From: Gavia stellata
Taxonomy: Eukaryota > Chordata > Aves > Gaviiformes > Gaviidae
Direction of reading: 5' to 3'
DNA length: 64,000 bases
NCBI RefSeq assembly: GCF_030936135.1
Contig: NC_082597.1
Coordinates: 79,032,495 to 79,096,494, forward strand
The notes below the pieces were generated by a model. That model was not told the origin of the DNA. It did not search any database and saw only the letters and a program-made list of their open reading frames with translations. The translations under genes and the position numbers were made by a program. Below, piece by piece: positions 25,501 through 38,079 of this stretch; the first letter of the stretch is position 1; every line of letters begins with the position of its first letter.

Positions 25501-28500
25501 TTAAATGTGAAAGACAAGTAGGATGATGCTTTTAAGAGTCTGAAACATTGAACAGAGTGTCTGTAGAGTCTGAAACGCAACTTTAAAAAGAAGGTAGTTT
25601 GACAACCTTGGCTTGCGGAAGGAAGTTGGAAGCTGCTGTCAGCCCAACTCTTTGTTTGCCAGAGGTCAATGAGTGATGAGAAGATATTACGCAGCAAGTA
25701 AATAATACTGAGTAACGAGCTTTGAAACTCTTCTGAAGCTTTAAGCTTGCATTTACTTCTTTCATTTCTTCTGCATCAGTCTGAATAAATCTTCTTAACT
25801 AAAAAAAAAATCAACATCTGGAACAAACATCGATTTGTCATGTAAATCACAGTGCTCGACAACTCTTCTTGCTGTTTCTGGCATTGGCAGAGTGCTGCGG
25901 GTGAGCATGTGGCTGCGCCTGCGCTGTACCTGCTCAGGGGACGGACTCTGTATGGTTTTGTCCATCCACCCCTGCTCAGGAACATTTTCCCCTGGACCTA
26001 ATTCTCTCGAGCTTTCCCTTGACTGGCATCTGTCTGCCCTGTGCTCAGAGAGGTGTGGGCAGCCCCATGCTGCCCTGTGCCAGGAGGGGACAGAAGGGAT
26101 ACAGATGGCATTTTCTGGTTCGGGAGCTGCCTGTGGCTTGCTCAGGTTCTAGTTTGGGTTAGGTCCGCTGTAACTCCGGGCCGTGTCACAGCAGTACGGG
26201 TGGCCATCTGCCCAGCACAAATTGCAAAGTTTATCTCGCTTTCCAGCTCTGACCTGCTTCCCCAAAGTCACCCACCCTGTCACGCTTTGCGGGAAGGGTG
26301 GCAATGCCAGTTACCACATTCTGCCCTCTCACATTCCCTGTCCCTCATTCCTGCAGGTCCCCATCTTCTCCCTCGTGTTAAGATGAGTGTTGAGCCACCA
26401 CGTGCTGGATCGGTGTCGGGAATCGATCCGTGTGGAAATAATGTGGCAAAAGCAGAACGGTCTGATCAGGTCACCAACCCAGATGGATGTGTGGCCACAG
26501 AAACACTCACAGCAGCACCTCTTCTTGATGTTTGCTGCTGCACCAAGGGCTGAAAGGCCCCTGAACGCTAAGAAGGGCTGAAATATGCCCCAGTTAACGA
26601 TACCCCAGTAAAATACCAGCATATCAAAGCAAAGCTGCATTGTCCTTGTTTAAAGGAACAGAGGAGAGGCCAGACTGTTGAGAACCAAGGTATCCTCTAA
26701 AATAAGGAGAGGAATTTCTTAGAAAGGCTTTTTGCCACATATCAATATGCATCGATATGGGAGTAAAGCAGCCCAACTCATTTAAGAGTGGGAACGTTGT
26801 TAAAACAGTGAACACAGTGGCTGAGTCTGCCATCGTGTTTAAATCTCAGCTATCGTTAATGGGATGGGAGAGGGGCGGAAGAAAAGACAAAAATGGCCCA
26901 TTCATGACAAAACCAGTCATTATTTCTTCCTTTACAAACAATGGGGAAAAAAGGGAAAAGTGCTCTCATGAGAACCTGTATGAATTTCCTCAAGAGGGTG
27001 TACTTTAGATGGAGAAAAAGCTAAACTCTGTGAGATATTGGGGTTACTAGGGTAACAATGCAACGTTTTCAAGACGAAAGCAAATAGATGTATAAGCCCA
27101 AAGTAAATCATTAATGTGCATCAGTATTTTTGAGATGGGTTGGAGTGACTTATATATTGTAGTCCCTCTTTATTTAATATTTCAAAAGTGTTCTTTGATT
27201 TAAAAGCAAACACTCAATAGGCCTCTTTTCAGACAATTATGCTCCCTTTTCTACACAGCACTCTGAGAAGAGACTGGTTATTGATGCCATCTAATAGAAC
27301 AAACACACAAACTTGATGGAGTCAAACAGGATAGAGGGGCCTTGGTACCTCAAGAAACTTAAACACAGGCGTTATTTTAAGGTTATGAATCATCCCAAGA
27401 CTGCTCAGTTTCTTGCAGACTGGCACTGGCTTCAGCACCCTGCTGAATTAAGGCTTACGTGGCCAATCTGCATTATATTTTTTAATTGCAGTGAACAATT
27501 TTTGGTAACGGTGTTTTTTAACTAAGTCTTTCTGTAATAACAAATGAAAAAGTGGGTATAGATAGCTTGGGGCTGCACATAACTTTTTCCCAAGCAATTC
27601 TTATCTTCTTATTGATACTATTTTCCTTTTCTGATACAAATAATTCAGCCCAGGAGACCTGTTCATAACTGCATGATGAATAACTCCTAAAGTTAAACAC
27701 TGAATTGAAGAGACTTCTTACAGGATCATGACTTGTTCTTGAGGGGTACTGAACCTCTAGTTACTAGCGTTTGCTAATAATTGTGAATTAATTTCTCCCC
27801 CAAGATCCAACCATCGTTCCAACATTTCTTCCCATTTTCATCACTATTCTAGTGACATTCTCAAAGTTTGGGCTACATAATTAGCACTGCTAAAACATGG
27901 TCATTTAAAAATGCTACTAAGATGGAACAAATAGAGCTAGAGGTTCTTAGCTCATCGAAGTTTAGGAGCAACAACAGAGGATTATTTCCCAGAAGAAAAA
28001 AATACACTGCATGCCTAACATTATGGAAGGGAATAAAACCATGATCCGTAGTTGGATAATCTTTGTAACTACTTTCATTAGTCCAATAGAGAAACAAAAT
28101 TCTTCTCTGATATGCGAAGTTTTAAATCTATGGCAATTTATTCAATGCTGGAGTTTTCACAGTTCATAATGTACATGAATGATTAAAAAAAATAAGTTCT
28201 TAAGAATTTAAGTGGTGTTTCTTCCCAGGATTATTTTTGGAAGTTCCTATTTGCTGTACGTTATTCCTCTCCCTTCTGTCTTGAAACATAAGTGACAGTG
28301 AGTTCGTAAGCAGCTTCTGTTGCAGATCTGAAGAAGGACGTGGGTACATAAGAACTCCTCTGGTTTCTGCAACTCTGTTAATGGTCTAACAAAATATACC
28401 TTTTCTTGCAAATCTTGCCTCTTTTAGACCATCCCGACTACAGCAAATTCCCGGTACTTCCAGACACAGAGGACAGCCTGCTACTGGAGCAAGCGGTTTC

Positions 28501-31500
28501 CCTGCAAAAGCACCCCATCGGGACACCTCTCTCGGGACATCCCGTTGACTGTGCCGTGGTGACGTGCACGTATAGAGGAGAGACAGGGGAGAGCGGCTGC
28601 ACGGCACAAGGAGGAGGGGGAACTCCGTTGACCTTCCCTGGGAAGCTCCCAGCCGGGTGATGGTGCCACACCACATCACTGCTGACAGTTCCCTGAGCAG
28701 ATTCCTTCCATGGGTAATTAGCCATCACGAAGCATGAATGGACTAGTTTTCTATCAGGAGGCTGAATTTTAGCTGACAAATTAGACAGATTCCCCGAGGC
28801 CAGAGTTATGCAGCTCTGCCAGTCTCACTAAAAATGTGATTTATAATAGATTCCTCAGTACAGGCACTCCTTGCTTCAGGAATGAAGGTGCACACCACGC
28901 TCAGACTCTTCGCCTAATGTGACGGTCTTATAAACCTTCGTCTTCTGCTAGGAAAAACTGACTCTGTTACCTGCTTTTTATTTACCAAGTGACTCCTCTT
29001 TTGCCTGACTGAGCATGATGGTGCTGGGAAACTACAGTCCGTATTCAGAAGTCAGGCGTGCAGAGGTGTAAATAAAATTTTAGGAGGTAAGGGGACCTTA
29101 GTTTGGGAAGTCATACCAGATGTAGCTGCATAGAGTTTCTGGCTGGGAAAACAACAGATTTCGCCTAAGATACGTCTCTGGCTTTCGATGCCATTGGCAT
29201 AAAACAGAGCAGAAGAGCAGAGGTTGTGGCCCGCGGAGTTCAGACCTCTTACCTTGCATTAATTACACAAGAAATACCTCATCCTGCTTTCGATCCTGCA
29301 GTCATCCTGCATGTTCCCCTGCACTGGGGCGACAAACGGCATGAACCCCGATGCCTGTTATTTCTGAGCATAGCCCCAGGGGCGTGATGAGCCTGCTATG
29401 CCAATTCACCCTGCAGGCAAGGATGGCGATGTGCGGGGTGAGCACAGGTAAAAGACAAAACTGAAGTCTAGCAGACACAAATGCCATATTTTGCTTTATT
29501 CCCCTTCTCGTCCTGCCTCTAAACCAGACCACACAGAAAGGGAGACAAACAAGATGTTTTCCCAAGACTAATGGGAAGACCCAGAGTCTTGTGCAGTTGC
29601 AGAGTCCCAAGTAAAAAAAATGATGGGCAAGGAGAAAGGGGAAGAGAGAAGTCAGGAGGGGCTTTAGACTAACATAATCCCAGACCCAGTTCTTGCCAAC
29701 AGAGGCTCCACCTCCGACTCACCACTCTGTCTTCTCCTTATTTACCCCTCCAGTGAAACCAGTTTGTATTCGGTGAATATCAGCACTTGCTCAGATCAAA
29801 AAGCAGGCTTGCCCATCCCTGACAGTGTGTTGAACATGTCTGTGTTTGCACAGTATTAATAGTTAATATTTATTTTAATTATTAATTTATATTACTTAAT
29901 AACTGCATGCAGTGTTATTGAGGTACCAGGCACATCCAGAGGCAGGTAAATGATGTGGGGAGAGGCTAATAAAACCTACGCGGTCTAGATCTAGCAAGCG
30001 GCTAATGTGTGGCAGACAGATGCAGACACGGTGGGCTGATTTAATTCGTGCGAGTTTTGGGCTTAAGGAGGACACTGCACAGGTGAACAGATGGACAAGC
30101 CCCTCCTTCAAAATTTGCTTTTATCTCCATGTGAGCTGGGAAATTTATAGCTCCATAGCATTATTACTCCCAGTCGTTAAAGAGTGGGGGATTTTTAAAT
30201 TTAGAAAATCAGAATCCTGTAATGTAAATACAAATAATGACTTCTGCAGAGGCCGAATCTTATAATCAGCACATGCAGAAGGAAACTATCTAATTTAATT
30301 TATAGTAACTTTATATAACTTACAGAAGTTAATATGGCGGTTTAAAAAAATAATAATCTATAGATCACTTAATCTTAGTCCACTGACATGATCTTGTGGG
30401 AAAAAACATATAAAACATGAATGGATAAAAGCTTCCCTTCAGATACATAATTCAAGGAACTTTTTGGACAGCCTTTACATACTGGTTTAAAAGAAATATA
30501 ATTTTCTTTTTTTCAGGTCCACAGGTATGACAGCAAAGTTTCATCAGGTATTTCTTTGGTGTGTTAAGGTTTTAAAATTAAAAGGCAGTAAAATATCCTC
30601 ATATCCAAAAATCTTCTGAAATCTTCTGAAGATGTTACTTTAATAGCAATATTTGTTCTCTTTTTTAAAGTTTAGTTTGCATGTTTCTTTCAAAGGAATA
30701 TAAAGCTAGCATAGGACAATTCTAAGAAAATAAGTTCTGAGATTTTTAACTAGATCTTCATGTGTTTCATAGTATTATATTAAAATCAATACTCACTAAT
30801 TTTCACTACTCTTTTCTGATGAGTATTAAGCTGCTCTTATAGTTGCAAAAGTTGACAAAAACCTAAAGAAAAAAATTCTGGAGAACCGAAGTTTGAACTC
30901 ATTATTTCTCAGTTCTGTATCTGTCAGTCAAACAGCTCCATCTACATAATTGGATATAGTCTGTACTTAGAGAGAGACAGAGAATGCATGTGGCAACTTC
31001 TGAGTTACCAACAGCATCTTCTAAAATAGTATTTCTTAAGGCGACGTAAGACTGGCTTTCATAAATGCTCCGAAACCAAACTTTGTAGGCATTTGTTTTC
31101 TAGCACCCAGTTAACCCCAGTTAATCTAAATCCCAGTCCTGTTACCCTTATCTTATAAAGCTTATCTGCTGACACAGTATCTTAAGGAAGGAAAACCTTT
31201 TAAGTCTTGTTTTTATGTGATTTAGTTCGCGCCTCATCTTATTTCCGTGTAGGCTAAAGGAAATGCTGCAAATTTACTTACCATCTCCTGTGATTTAAGT
31301 TTACAATAAAGAGTCATAGATTCACTCATGAAATTATTTCATATTTCAGAAATGGAATTATAAAAAAATAAATGAACTGAACATCTGTGGTGAATAATAT
31401 GAACTCGGGATAGTCGTTCAGAGAGATGATTTTAGGTTGAGTTCTGCAGCCCATTGTTTTACCTCCACTAGATGTCAGTCTGGTGACAGAGCTGGAGGGG

Positions 31501-34092
31501 TTTAATCCCTCTTTCACAGTGAGGAGCATGGTCAGGATCACAGCCACAATTCTTCACTTCCAGTCACCAGCAGACATCCAAATTGGAGATACTCTGAGTC
31601 ACTAGATTGGTTTTTCTTGTTCTTTGCTCTTTTAGCCCCTGTCTTTTCCCTCCAGCAAATTTCTCAGCATTGACAATGTCCACCAATGCTGATAAATGGG
31701 AGCGATGCTGAGTAACGCAGAATTCCCCGCGGGCATTTCCCTTTGCTCAGCCATTCATAAGGGGCCAGGCTTGACACATCTACTCAGGAGGACTACTTCA
31801 CTTGTGAGTTCCTCAAAAATATTTAAGCACATGCATTTTGACTTGCTGACAGCAACCAGGTGGTGAGGAGCTTTTTGGTTATTTCTGTTCCTTAGGAGGG
31901 ATATTTTTTTTTATTTTCTGGGAAGGAGATGTAATTTCAGAAAGTATTCTCACCACTCCAATACTATCTTTGTAAGACAGCTGAAGGAGCCAAGCTTAAC
32001 TACAGGCTTAAGCAGATGAATTGAATTCCCCAAGCAGCAGAATCAGAGTAATGTTTCCAGGACTGTACAGAGGATTTTGGAGGATTTTGCGCACAGATGC
32101 TAACTGGTGGCTTCTGCAGCCCCGAAAAGGTAAGTTGCCCATGTGCAGCTCTGTAACCATCATGCAAGTCCAGCATGTCAGGTTTAATGTGCATGTGGAG
32201 AGTGACTACACACTGCATGTAAAGGTAGTGAGTCTGCTTGAACTCTCTGTCCTGTGACACAGTTACTCCATGTGTACACAAAAGCCTGGTGAGCTCAGTA
32301 TAGAGCACAGGAGTGACTTTTGTGCAGGTACTTAATAGCAACTTTTTGGATGCTCAGCTGTCCAGGCTGCTGAAAAACTGTTGCTGCTATAAAAACACAG
32401 GAAAAGTCAAGATTTTCACATGAGAGATGAGATCCGATTGTATTTGTACAGGAAATCTGTATTATATGGCACAACTTTCAAACTTAGCACTGCTCATGGG
32501 AGCATTTTCACACAGGAGTCTAGGACTTAAAATAACACTGGATAGTTGAAAAGGTCAGAAAAGGAGAGTAATAACTACACAGTCTCACCTTTACTGTCCT
32601 CAAGGATCCTCCTCTCCCACAAAACCTTAAACAAAATGCTTGTAACTTATTTCAGCTATCCTGTCTCTATGCAGCACGATCCATTTCTGGGCATGCCTTT
32701 CTGCAAACCCGCTGCTTACTGTCACCTTCCCCACATCCGTCTTTTCTTCTTTACTCTCATGATCAGTGTCAACGGCAGCCTGCCTTGTGGAAAGAGATGT
32801 CCTTCCCTGCTTTGCATATTGCCTGGAGCATCCCTGTCCTTTCCTATAGACTTTAAACTGCAGTCACTGCATTTTTTCCCTGCCACAGTGTTAAACTATA
32901 TTACTGTCAACTGAGACTCCAAAAAAGGAAAAATCTGTGACTTTTTTAAGGTTTAGTTTTATCCAAGTTTGCATTACCTCAGTGTACAGCAAGAAGAAAA
33001 ACATCATACACAGTGTTTGATGTGTCAATTTGAGTCCTGATTCAGTGTGCACTGTACAATAACATAGAATAACTCCCCATGCTTTTTACAGGTCTTCCTG
33101 TCTCTGATACGCCGCATGCCATTTTATACGTGTAAGCAGGTGCAAACACACATGCAGTCATGCACAAACTGAAGAGGATGTCCGCTTCTGTACCAGTGGG
33201 TGCTGTGTGCCGCAGACAAAAGGGATCCTGCCGTGCCCGTCAGGCACTGGGGTTTTAAGCAGGTAAGCCCTGTATGCGATGCTGCTCCTGCAACATGGAA
33301 GTCAGTATGGGGTCCGCCACTGGGTTCCTTCCAGTCCTGGTAATTAAATCCCAAAAACCTGTCAAACCCTGTAACAGGGAGATTCTCTATCCATGAGAAT
33401 AAATTTCTAAACAGAAGGAGGCCTCTCCCTGGCCAAGGTTTTTGCTTTGCTTGCGCCCTGGCAGCATGGGAATCACTTCTTGTCCCAACTACAAAATGCC
33501 TGCGAGGGAAGAGGTTGCCACGACAAGGGAGGGAGCCAGTGGAAAGGCAAGCAGAGAAAGACACTTGCTAGGCTCTCCAGAGGATGCCCGGCCAGCTCGC
33601 ATCCAAGTTCAAGCAGCCCAAGAGGTATTTTCAGCTGGAGGTCGGGAGAGGCGGCAGCTGGGAAATGCATGGAAGGTGCGGGCAGAGCAGCACTCAGCGC
33701 ATATGCGTCGGGATGAGGAAAAGGAGGAGGTGGTAAAATAGCACAAGCTTTTCCTCTGTCCTCCAAGGCAGCTGTTGCCAAGGGCAAAGCTAATGACAAG
33801 CAGAGAAAAAAATAGACCCTTCCCTGGGTGCTTCCTGGTAGATACTGTTTAAAATCAGAATGATGGAGAAGTGCAGAGGCAATGAGCCAGGGCTGACACG
33901 TACTCTACTGATGTGTAAGACAATCTCTGTGTCCCTTACACACAGAAAAATGCAACACTATGTAAGTCAGAGTGCAACCAGCCTCCTTTAACTTAGCACC
34001 AGCCTTCTTACAATTCAGCTGCATTTCTTGCCATACCAGACCAAAACCCGATGTTAAATTCTACATACTATATATCAAATACATGAATGAGG

Positions 34093-34132
34093 TGAAATTC
34101 ATGTACTGTGAAATTCATGTACTATGAAATTC
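34093..34132 (+). repeat. 16-bp tandem repeat, 2.5 copies
   Basis: The unit TGAAATTCATGTACTG at 34,093-34,108 is followed by TGAAATTCATGTACTA at 34,109-34,124 and a half unit TGAAATTC at 34,125-34,132. It is a small, nearly perfect tandem duplication in intergenic DNA, and no function is evident. Confidence 0.9.
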
Positions 34133-37100
34133 CCCAGGTTATGAAGGAACTAGACTTTGGGTAACAGATATCCTAAGCAGCATCTCTCCAGTCCAGCTGA
34201 ATAGGGCAAGGATTGTGTCCTTCCATATGCTCGTGCAGCTGCCAGACACGATGATGATAGTGCTCATCCTGACAACACTCCATGCAGATGTGGTGTAAAA
34301 TCTTTGTGAAGGGCACACGACAGTTATGAAATTCCTCATTCACTCTGGAAACTGGACTGCATCTAACAAATGAGGCGAGAATAAATGCAGTGATTCTGAG
34401 CCTGACAACTGTCCAGCGGACAGGATTTCATCCATATTTACTTCTTGGAAGACACCACTCCTTTGAAGGACAAACTGCAAGCACTTTGAACATCTCCTCC
34501 AGGGCCTTGCAGGCTTTCTTTCCAGCCGGCGGGATTTCTTTCTTATGAAAAATTAAATTTACTTCTGCTATTACATAACAAAGGAGTGACATGTACATCT
34601 CAACATCAAATGCAACCGCTCTTTTATGGCCCTCGGATGCACGTGTAACATCTCATTTGAAGCCAAATAACCTCTTGAGTTGTTGGCTTAGGACTGCAAT
34701 AGCTGTTCTTGGCATTAAGACAGTCTGCGGTATCCATTTCATATGGATTCTTCATTGCTCTTGAATACCTGCAAAAAACATAAAAGCTGCTTTGTGTTCC
34801 ATCTCTGGCGGTTAAGAAGATGGTGCTATCTCCTCTCAGACGTGGTCTTCCTTGTCTTAACATAGGTGTTCAGAATTCCTTGGCTAATTACTGTAATTTG
34901 CCTGGTATAAGCGGGAAACTGAGGACCAGTGTGAGGGTGCGGTGTGCTCCTCGGCTCAGTGGATCCACCGTGGGACTCGCTGCTCAGCAACAAAGGCTAA
35001 TCAAAAGCATTTTCCCAAGTGCATCAATCAATTTCACTAGATCCTATTAAACACTAGACCAAAAATAAAAGCTTTGGTCTATAGCTTCAAAGCTCTCTGG
35101 CCCAAGTCATACTTAATCTAATACAGGCACAAAATAAGAGACAGAAAACTAATATTTATGCCGGAAATATAACATGCTGTGGGATTTGCTTCTTTAGTGT
35201 AAAGTAACTCTTTCCAGAACCCAAATTTTATCTTCGGATGGAAGTTACCTCCAATAAGAAAAAAGGCAAGGCTAGTATACATCTTGTGATTAAAACAAGC
35301 AGCCATCTCTCAACATTTGAGACAGGAGGGATTCCGAGTCTTTGACCTGCTTTGCCACCTGCAGAGCCAGCACTTGCTGAAAGAGGGTAACTCTCTCCCT
35401 CCAGAGTCTCAGCTGTGACAGATCTTTCTCTGCATCCAGCTTCAAACACCGGTGCCTCAAGAGACTGGTCTACCTCTTAATTTGAAGCAGGACTCTTAAA
35501 AATAGGTTCTGCATCATTTTGTTTTCAGATGCAGTAGTTGGCTCTAGGTGGATCATTTTCCTTCTTGTAGTTCTCTAAATCTGTGCTAAGAAAAACTAAT
35601 GTTATTTAGATTGTAAACTCTCTGGGGGAAAACCTGGATCTTTAAGGGATCTGCCTGTGTTCACAGAATCAGGCAGATCAGATGAGCTCAAGATACCTGT
35701 GAATAATCTGGTAAAAATGACTAAATTCTATAACTGATATCCCTGAGAGCCTGCAAAAACTCCCTTATGAGAAGCCTATCTCAAAATATTGCATAGCCTT
35801 GTAATAAAGGTGGTTTTAAGTATGTTGTTGAGAATGAATGAAAGCACGGAAAGACTAAAACGAGGAAACCCAAAAACGCTGTGGCTGTTTAAGGCAGAAA
35901 AAAATTTCAAAAGAGATCATATGCATAGGCAAAACTATTTTTCACAAGGATCCACAAGCAATAATCAATAATACCAATTCAAGAGGCATTTGATGAAACA
36001 GGCAGCAAATCTAAACATGGTAATGCTGGCCTATGGAAATTGTTGGAAGAAGATAGCACCAAGATCAGGACTCTGTTAAAATTGCCAGAAAAAAAAGACT
36101 TTTCTGTTCTGCATTGTTTTCTAAGTGTTCTTAAAAAGAAAATATTTATATATGGAGCTGCTGTATGCTATCTAACCTTCCCCCAGGGTAAGCACAACTT
36201 ACTTTTGTTTTCCTTTATGTCAGCTGGGGTTAAGTCGAAGCCTTAACAACGTACTAGTTCGTATTACAGAACTAATGCATCTCCATCCTGATGTCGTGGA
36301 CACCTATGGTCTAGTCTGTATTTTCAGCTATTTGACCTGAAATATTTTGCAATGTAACTCATCAGTACACTACATGAAAAACCTGTCTACTTAATGGAGT
36401 AAAAGCTGGATAACTGTTGCCTTAAAACATCAGATGTCATTGAAAAAGTCCCTAAAAAGAAATGTTTATAAGGGGTAAACAGGAATTTGTTGATTACAAG
36501 ATTTGTGTTTGACAAAAGACAGGCAAAATGGCAAGTAAAAGATGATGAAAGTTGAATAAAATCAGACTGCTGGGCACACTGTGTCCCTTCCCAAACAGGG
36601 TAGGATAAAACCAAATACACAAATATGTATTTGCAGATAATTTTCACAGAGCACATGTGACTATCTTGTTGGATTTTAGTGTACTCTACTGCTTCCTTCA
36701 TTGAAGTTGTGATCTGCTGGTTGCCCAGACATCCTGAATCAGCAGTCAGCAAGAATGTGCAGAACAATGCGTAGCCTTATCTTCCCCGGAATCATCACTG
36801 TTGGGCACAACACACTCAGCCACAGCCGGGACACTTCTGACGCTTCACTAGTCTTAGTCTTGAGTTTCATTGCAATTGAAAAAATTACTCTTTCCTCATG
36901 AACAGGCAATTCTTAAAAGTAATAGGAACTATTAAAAGGAAGAACTTGCGTGATTGCAAAGGCTCTCGCCTGGCATCCTTTGCGGACTTAATTTCTACTT
37001 GTTATTTGAACTAATTTATTTTTGCTGTAGAGCTGTCGAGAGCTGCTTGTTTGTGCACTAGTAAGTAATACACAATAATTACCCGGAAGAGGCCTGGAAA

Positions 37101-37204
37101 TGGCACTTACTGATGGACAAACAAGTTTGGCAGTGGACTTAATAAACGGTCGGCCCCACTGGTAACCCAAGGCATGCAGGTTTCTTTCTAAAAGAGGGAG
37201 ACAT

Positions 37205-37345
37205 CCTTCAGGTGTGTAGGGATGGCTCTGGGGTGGCAGCGAGGTCCCCTCCGCTCCCTGTAGCACTGGGCACCGCTTACGTGGCCTCGGGTACCAGGGG
37301 CACGCGGGGAAGCTCGGAGGAAGGCGTGAACGGGGAGGAATGAGC
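37205..37345. promoter_or_regulatory. CpG-rich shoulder upstream of the ATXN10 island
   Basis: A short GC- and CpG-rich segment, densest from about 37,270 to 37,345 (for example ACGTGGCCTCGGG and CACGCGGGG), lies about 230 bp upstream of the main island and is separated from it by AT-rich DNA. It could be an upstream promoter element or alternative start region for ATXN10. No transcript boundary can be read from the sequence. Confidence 0.35.
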
Positions 37346-37818
37346 CACCGGCGCGTTTTTCTGCCATGCGGTTTCTGTTGGAGGTATGGCTTTCCGGTTC
37401 CTTCAACTACCTTTGGGAAAATTAGTTCAGTTCCAACTAATGAGACTTTCTACAGTATTTGGCCACAATTATCCACGGGAAGCTTTTTTTTTCCTCAACG
37501 TATATATGTTAACTTGCTGTACACACACCTAAAACCTGCTGAAATATTTATTTGGACCATTTAGAGGCAGGCATCTCCGAAAGCAGATGGGACGAGCGAA
37601 AGGACCGGAGCCGAGATCTGTGGTGTGCAGCCAGCCCTCACCCCGCTCCCTGAGGAGAGCCGAGGGGCAGCCCCGCGGGCCGCTGTCAGCCCGCGGCAGG
37701 AAGCGAGACCGAACGCTGTCCCCACGGTTTGTTTGTCACGGGGGGAAAGGCAAGGTTTACGCCTCGTGGACGGACGCGGGACACGGACCCAGCGCCCGCC
37801 CGCGCCCCCACAGGCGCG

Positions 37819-37830
37819 GCCGCCATTTTC
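37819..37830 (-). promoter_or_regulatory. YY1-type element 1
   Basis: GCCGCCATTTTC is the reverse complement of the classic YY1 motif AAnATGGCGGC. It lies 122 bp before the ATXN10 start codon and is repeated 81 bp downstream. YY1 sites of this kind commonly sit at or just after the start of TATA-less promoters. Binding is inferred. Confidence 0.65.
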
Positions 37831-37899
37831 CTGCCGGGCCCCGAGCCGGGCCTGTGAGGCGCCGCGCCGCGCGCACCGCTCCTCCGCCAGGGCCGGGCC

Positions 37900-37911
37900 G
37901 CCGCCATTTCC
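37900..37911 (-). promoter_or_regulatory. YY1-type element 2
   Basis: GCCGCCATTTCC is a second copy of the YY1 core (ATGGCGGC on the minus strand) in the same orientation as the first. It is 41 bp upstream of the start codon, probably within the 5' UTR or at the transcription start. Confidence 0.65.
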
Positions 37912-37920
37912 GCGCGGCGA

Positions 37921-37930
37921 GGGGCGGGGC
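37921..37930 (+). promoter_or_regulatory. GC box (Sp1/KLF type)
   Basis: GGGGCGGGGC is a perfect GC box, placed between the second YY1-type element and the ATXN10 start codon. Confidence 0.6.
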
Positions 37931-37951
37931 TGGGCCGCGCCGGGGCAGGCG

Positions 37952-38079
37952 ATGGCGGCGGCGGCGGGAGAGCTGCCCGCTGCGGCGGAGCGGCTGGGGC
38001 GCGCCGTGGCGGCCGCGCCGGAGGCCCGCCTGGAGAGCGTGCGGGCGCTGGCGGGCCTGTTCCGGGAGGCGCAGCCCAG
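37952..38079 (+). CDS. ATXN10: ATXN10 exon 1 coding part (ataxin-10 N-terminus)
   Basis: Encodes residues 1-42 plus two bases of codon 43. The ATG has a strong Kozak context (G at -3 and G at +4) and is the first in-frame ATG in the open region. The protein begins with an alanine-rich segment (MAAAAGELPAAAERLG) and ends in ALAGLFREAQP, which aligns with ALTALFKEQRN in human ataxin-10. The exon ends CCCAG with the donor GTAGCG at 38,080, phase 2, and joins exon 2 to give REMAKESIF, matching the human RETAPRTIF region. Ataxin-10 is a cytoplasmic armadillo-like protein linked to neuritogenesis through G-beta2, O-GlcNAc transferase, cytokinesis and cilia. These roles are known from the family and cannot be read from this exon. 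Confidence 0.93.

Larger units (their letters stand above)
18042..37204. other. Intergenic sequence, no recognisable gene
   Basis: About 19 kb of mainly AT-rich unique DNA upstream of the ATXN10 promoter. GC-richer islets near 23.2-23.4, 25.9-26.5, 28.4-28.7 and 33.2-33.7 kb produce overlapping open frames on several strands at once, which is what base composition alone gives. I recognise no protein family, tRNA, rRNA or snRNA. Simple repeats inside it are listed separately. Enhancers or lncRNA exons cannot be excluded from sequence alone. Confidence 0.7.

Noticed and set aside
26041..26553. 170-codon open frame on the plus strand
   Set aside because: It lies in a GC-richer islet with other overlapping open frames on both strands, and I recognise no family or motif.
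1..37204. Possible FBLN1 3' exons upstream of ATXN10
   Set aside because: Synteny in other vertebrates made this worth looking for, but no EGF-like cysteine pattern or fibulin C-terminal sequence was seen on the plus strand.
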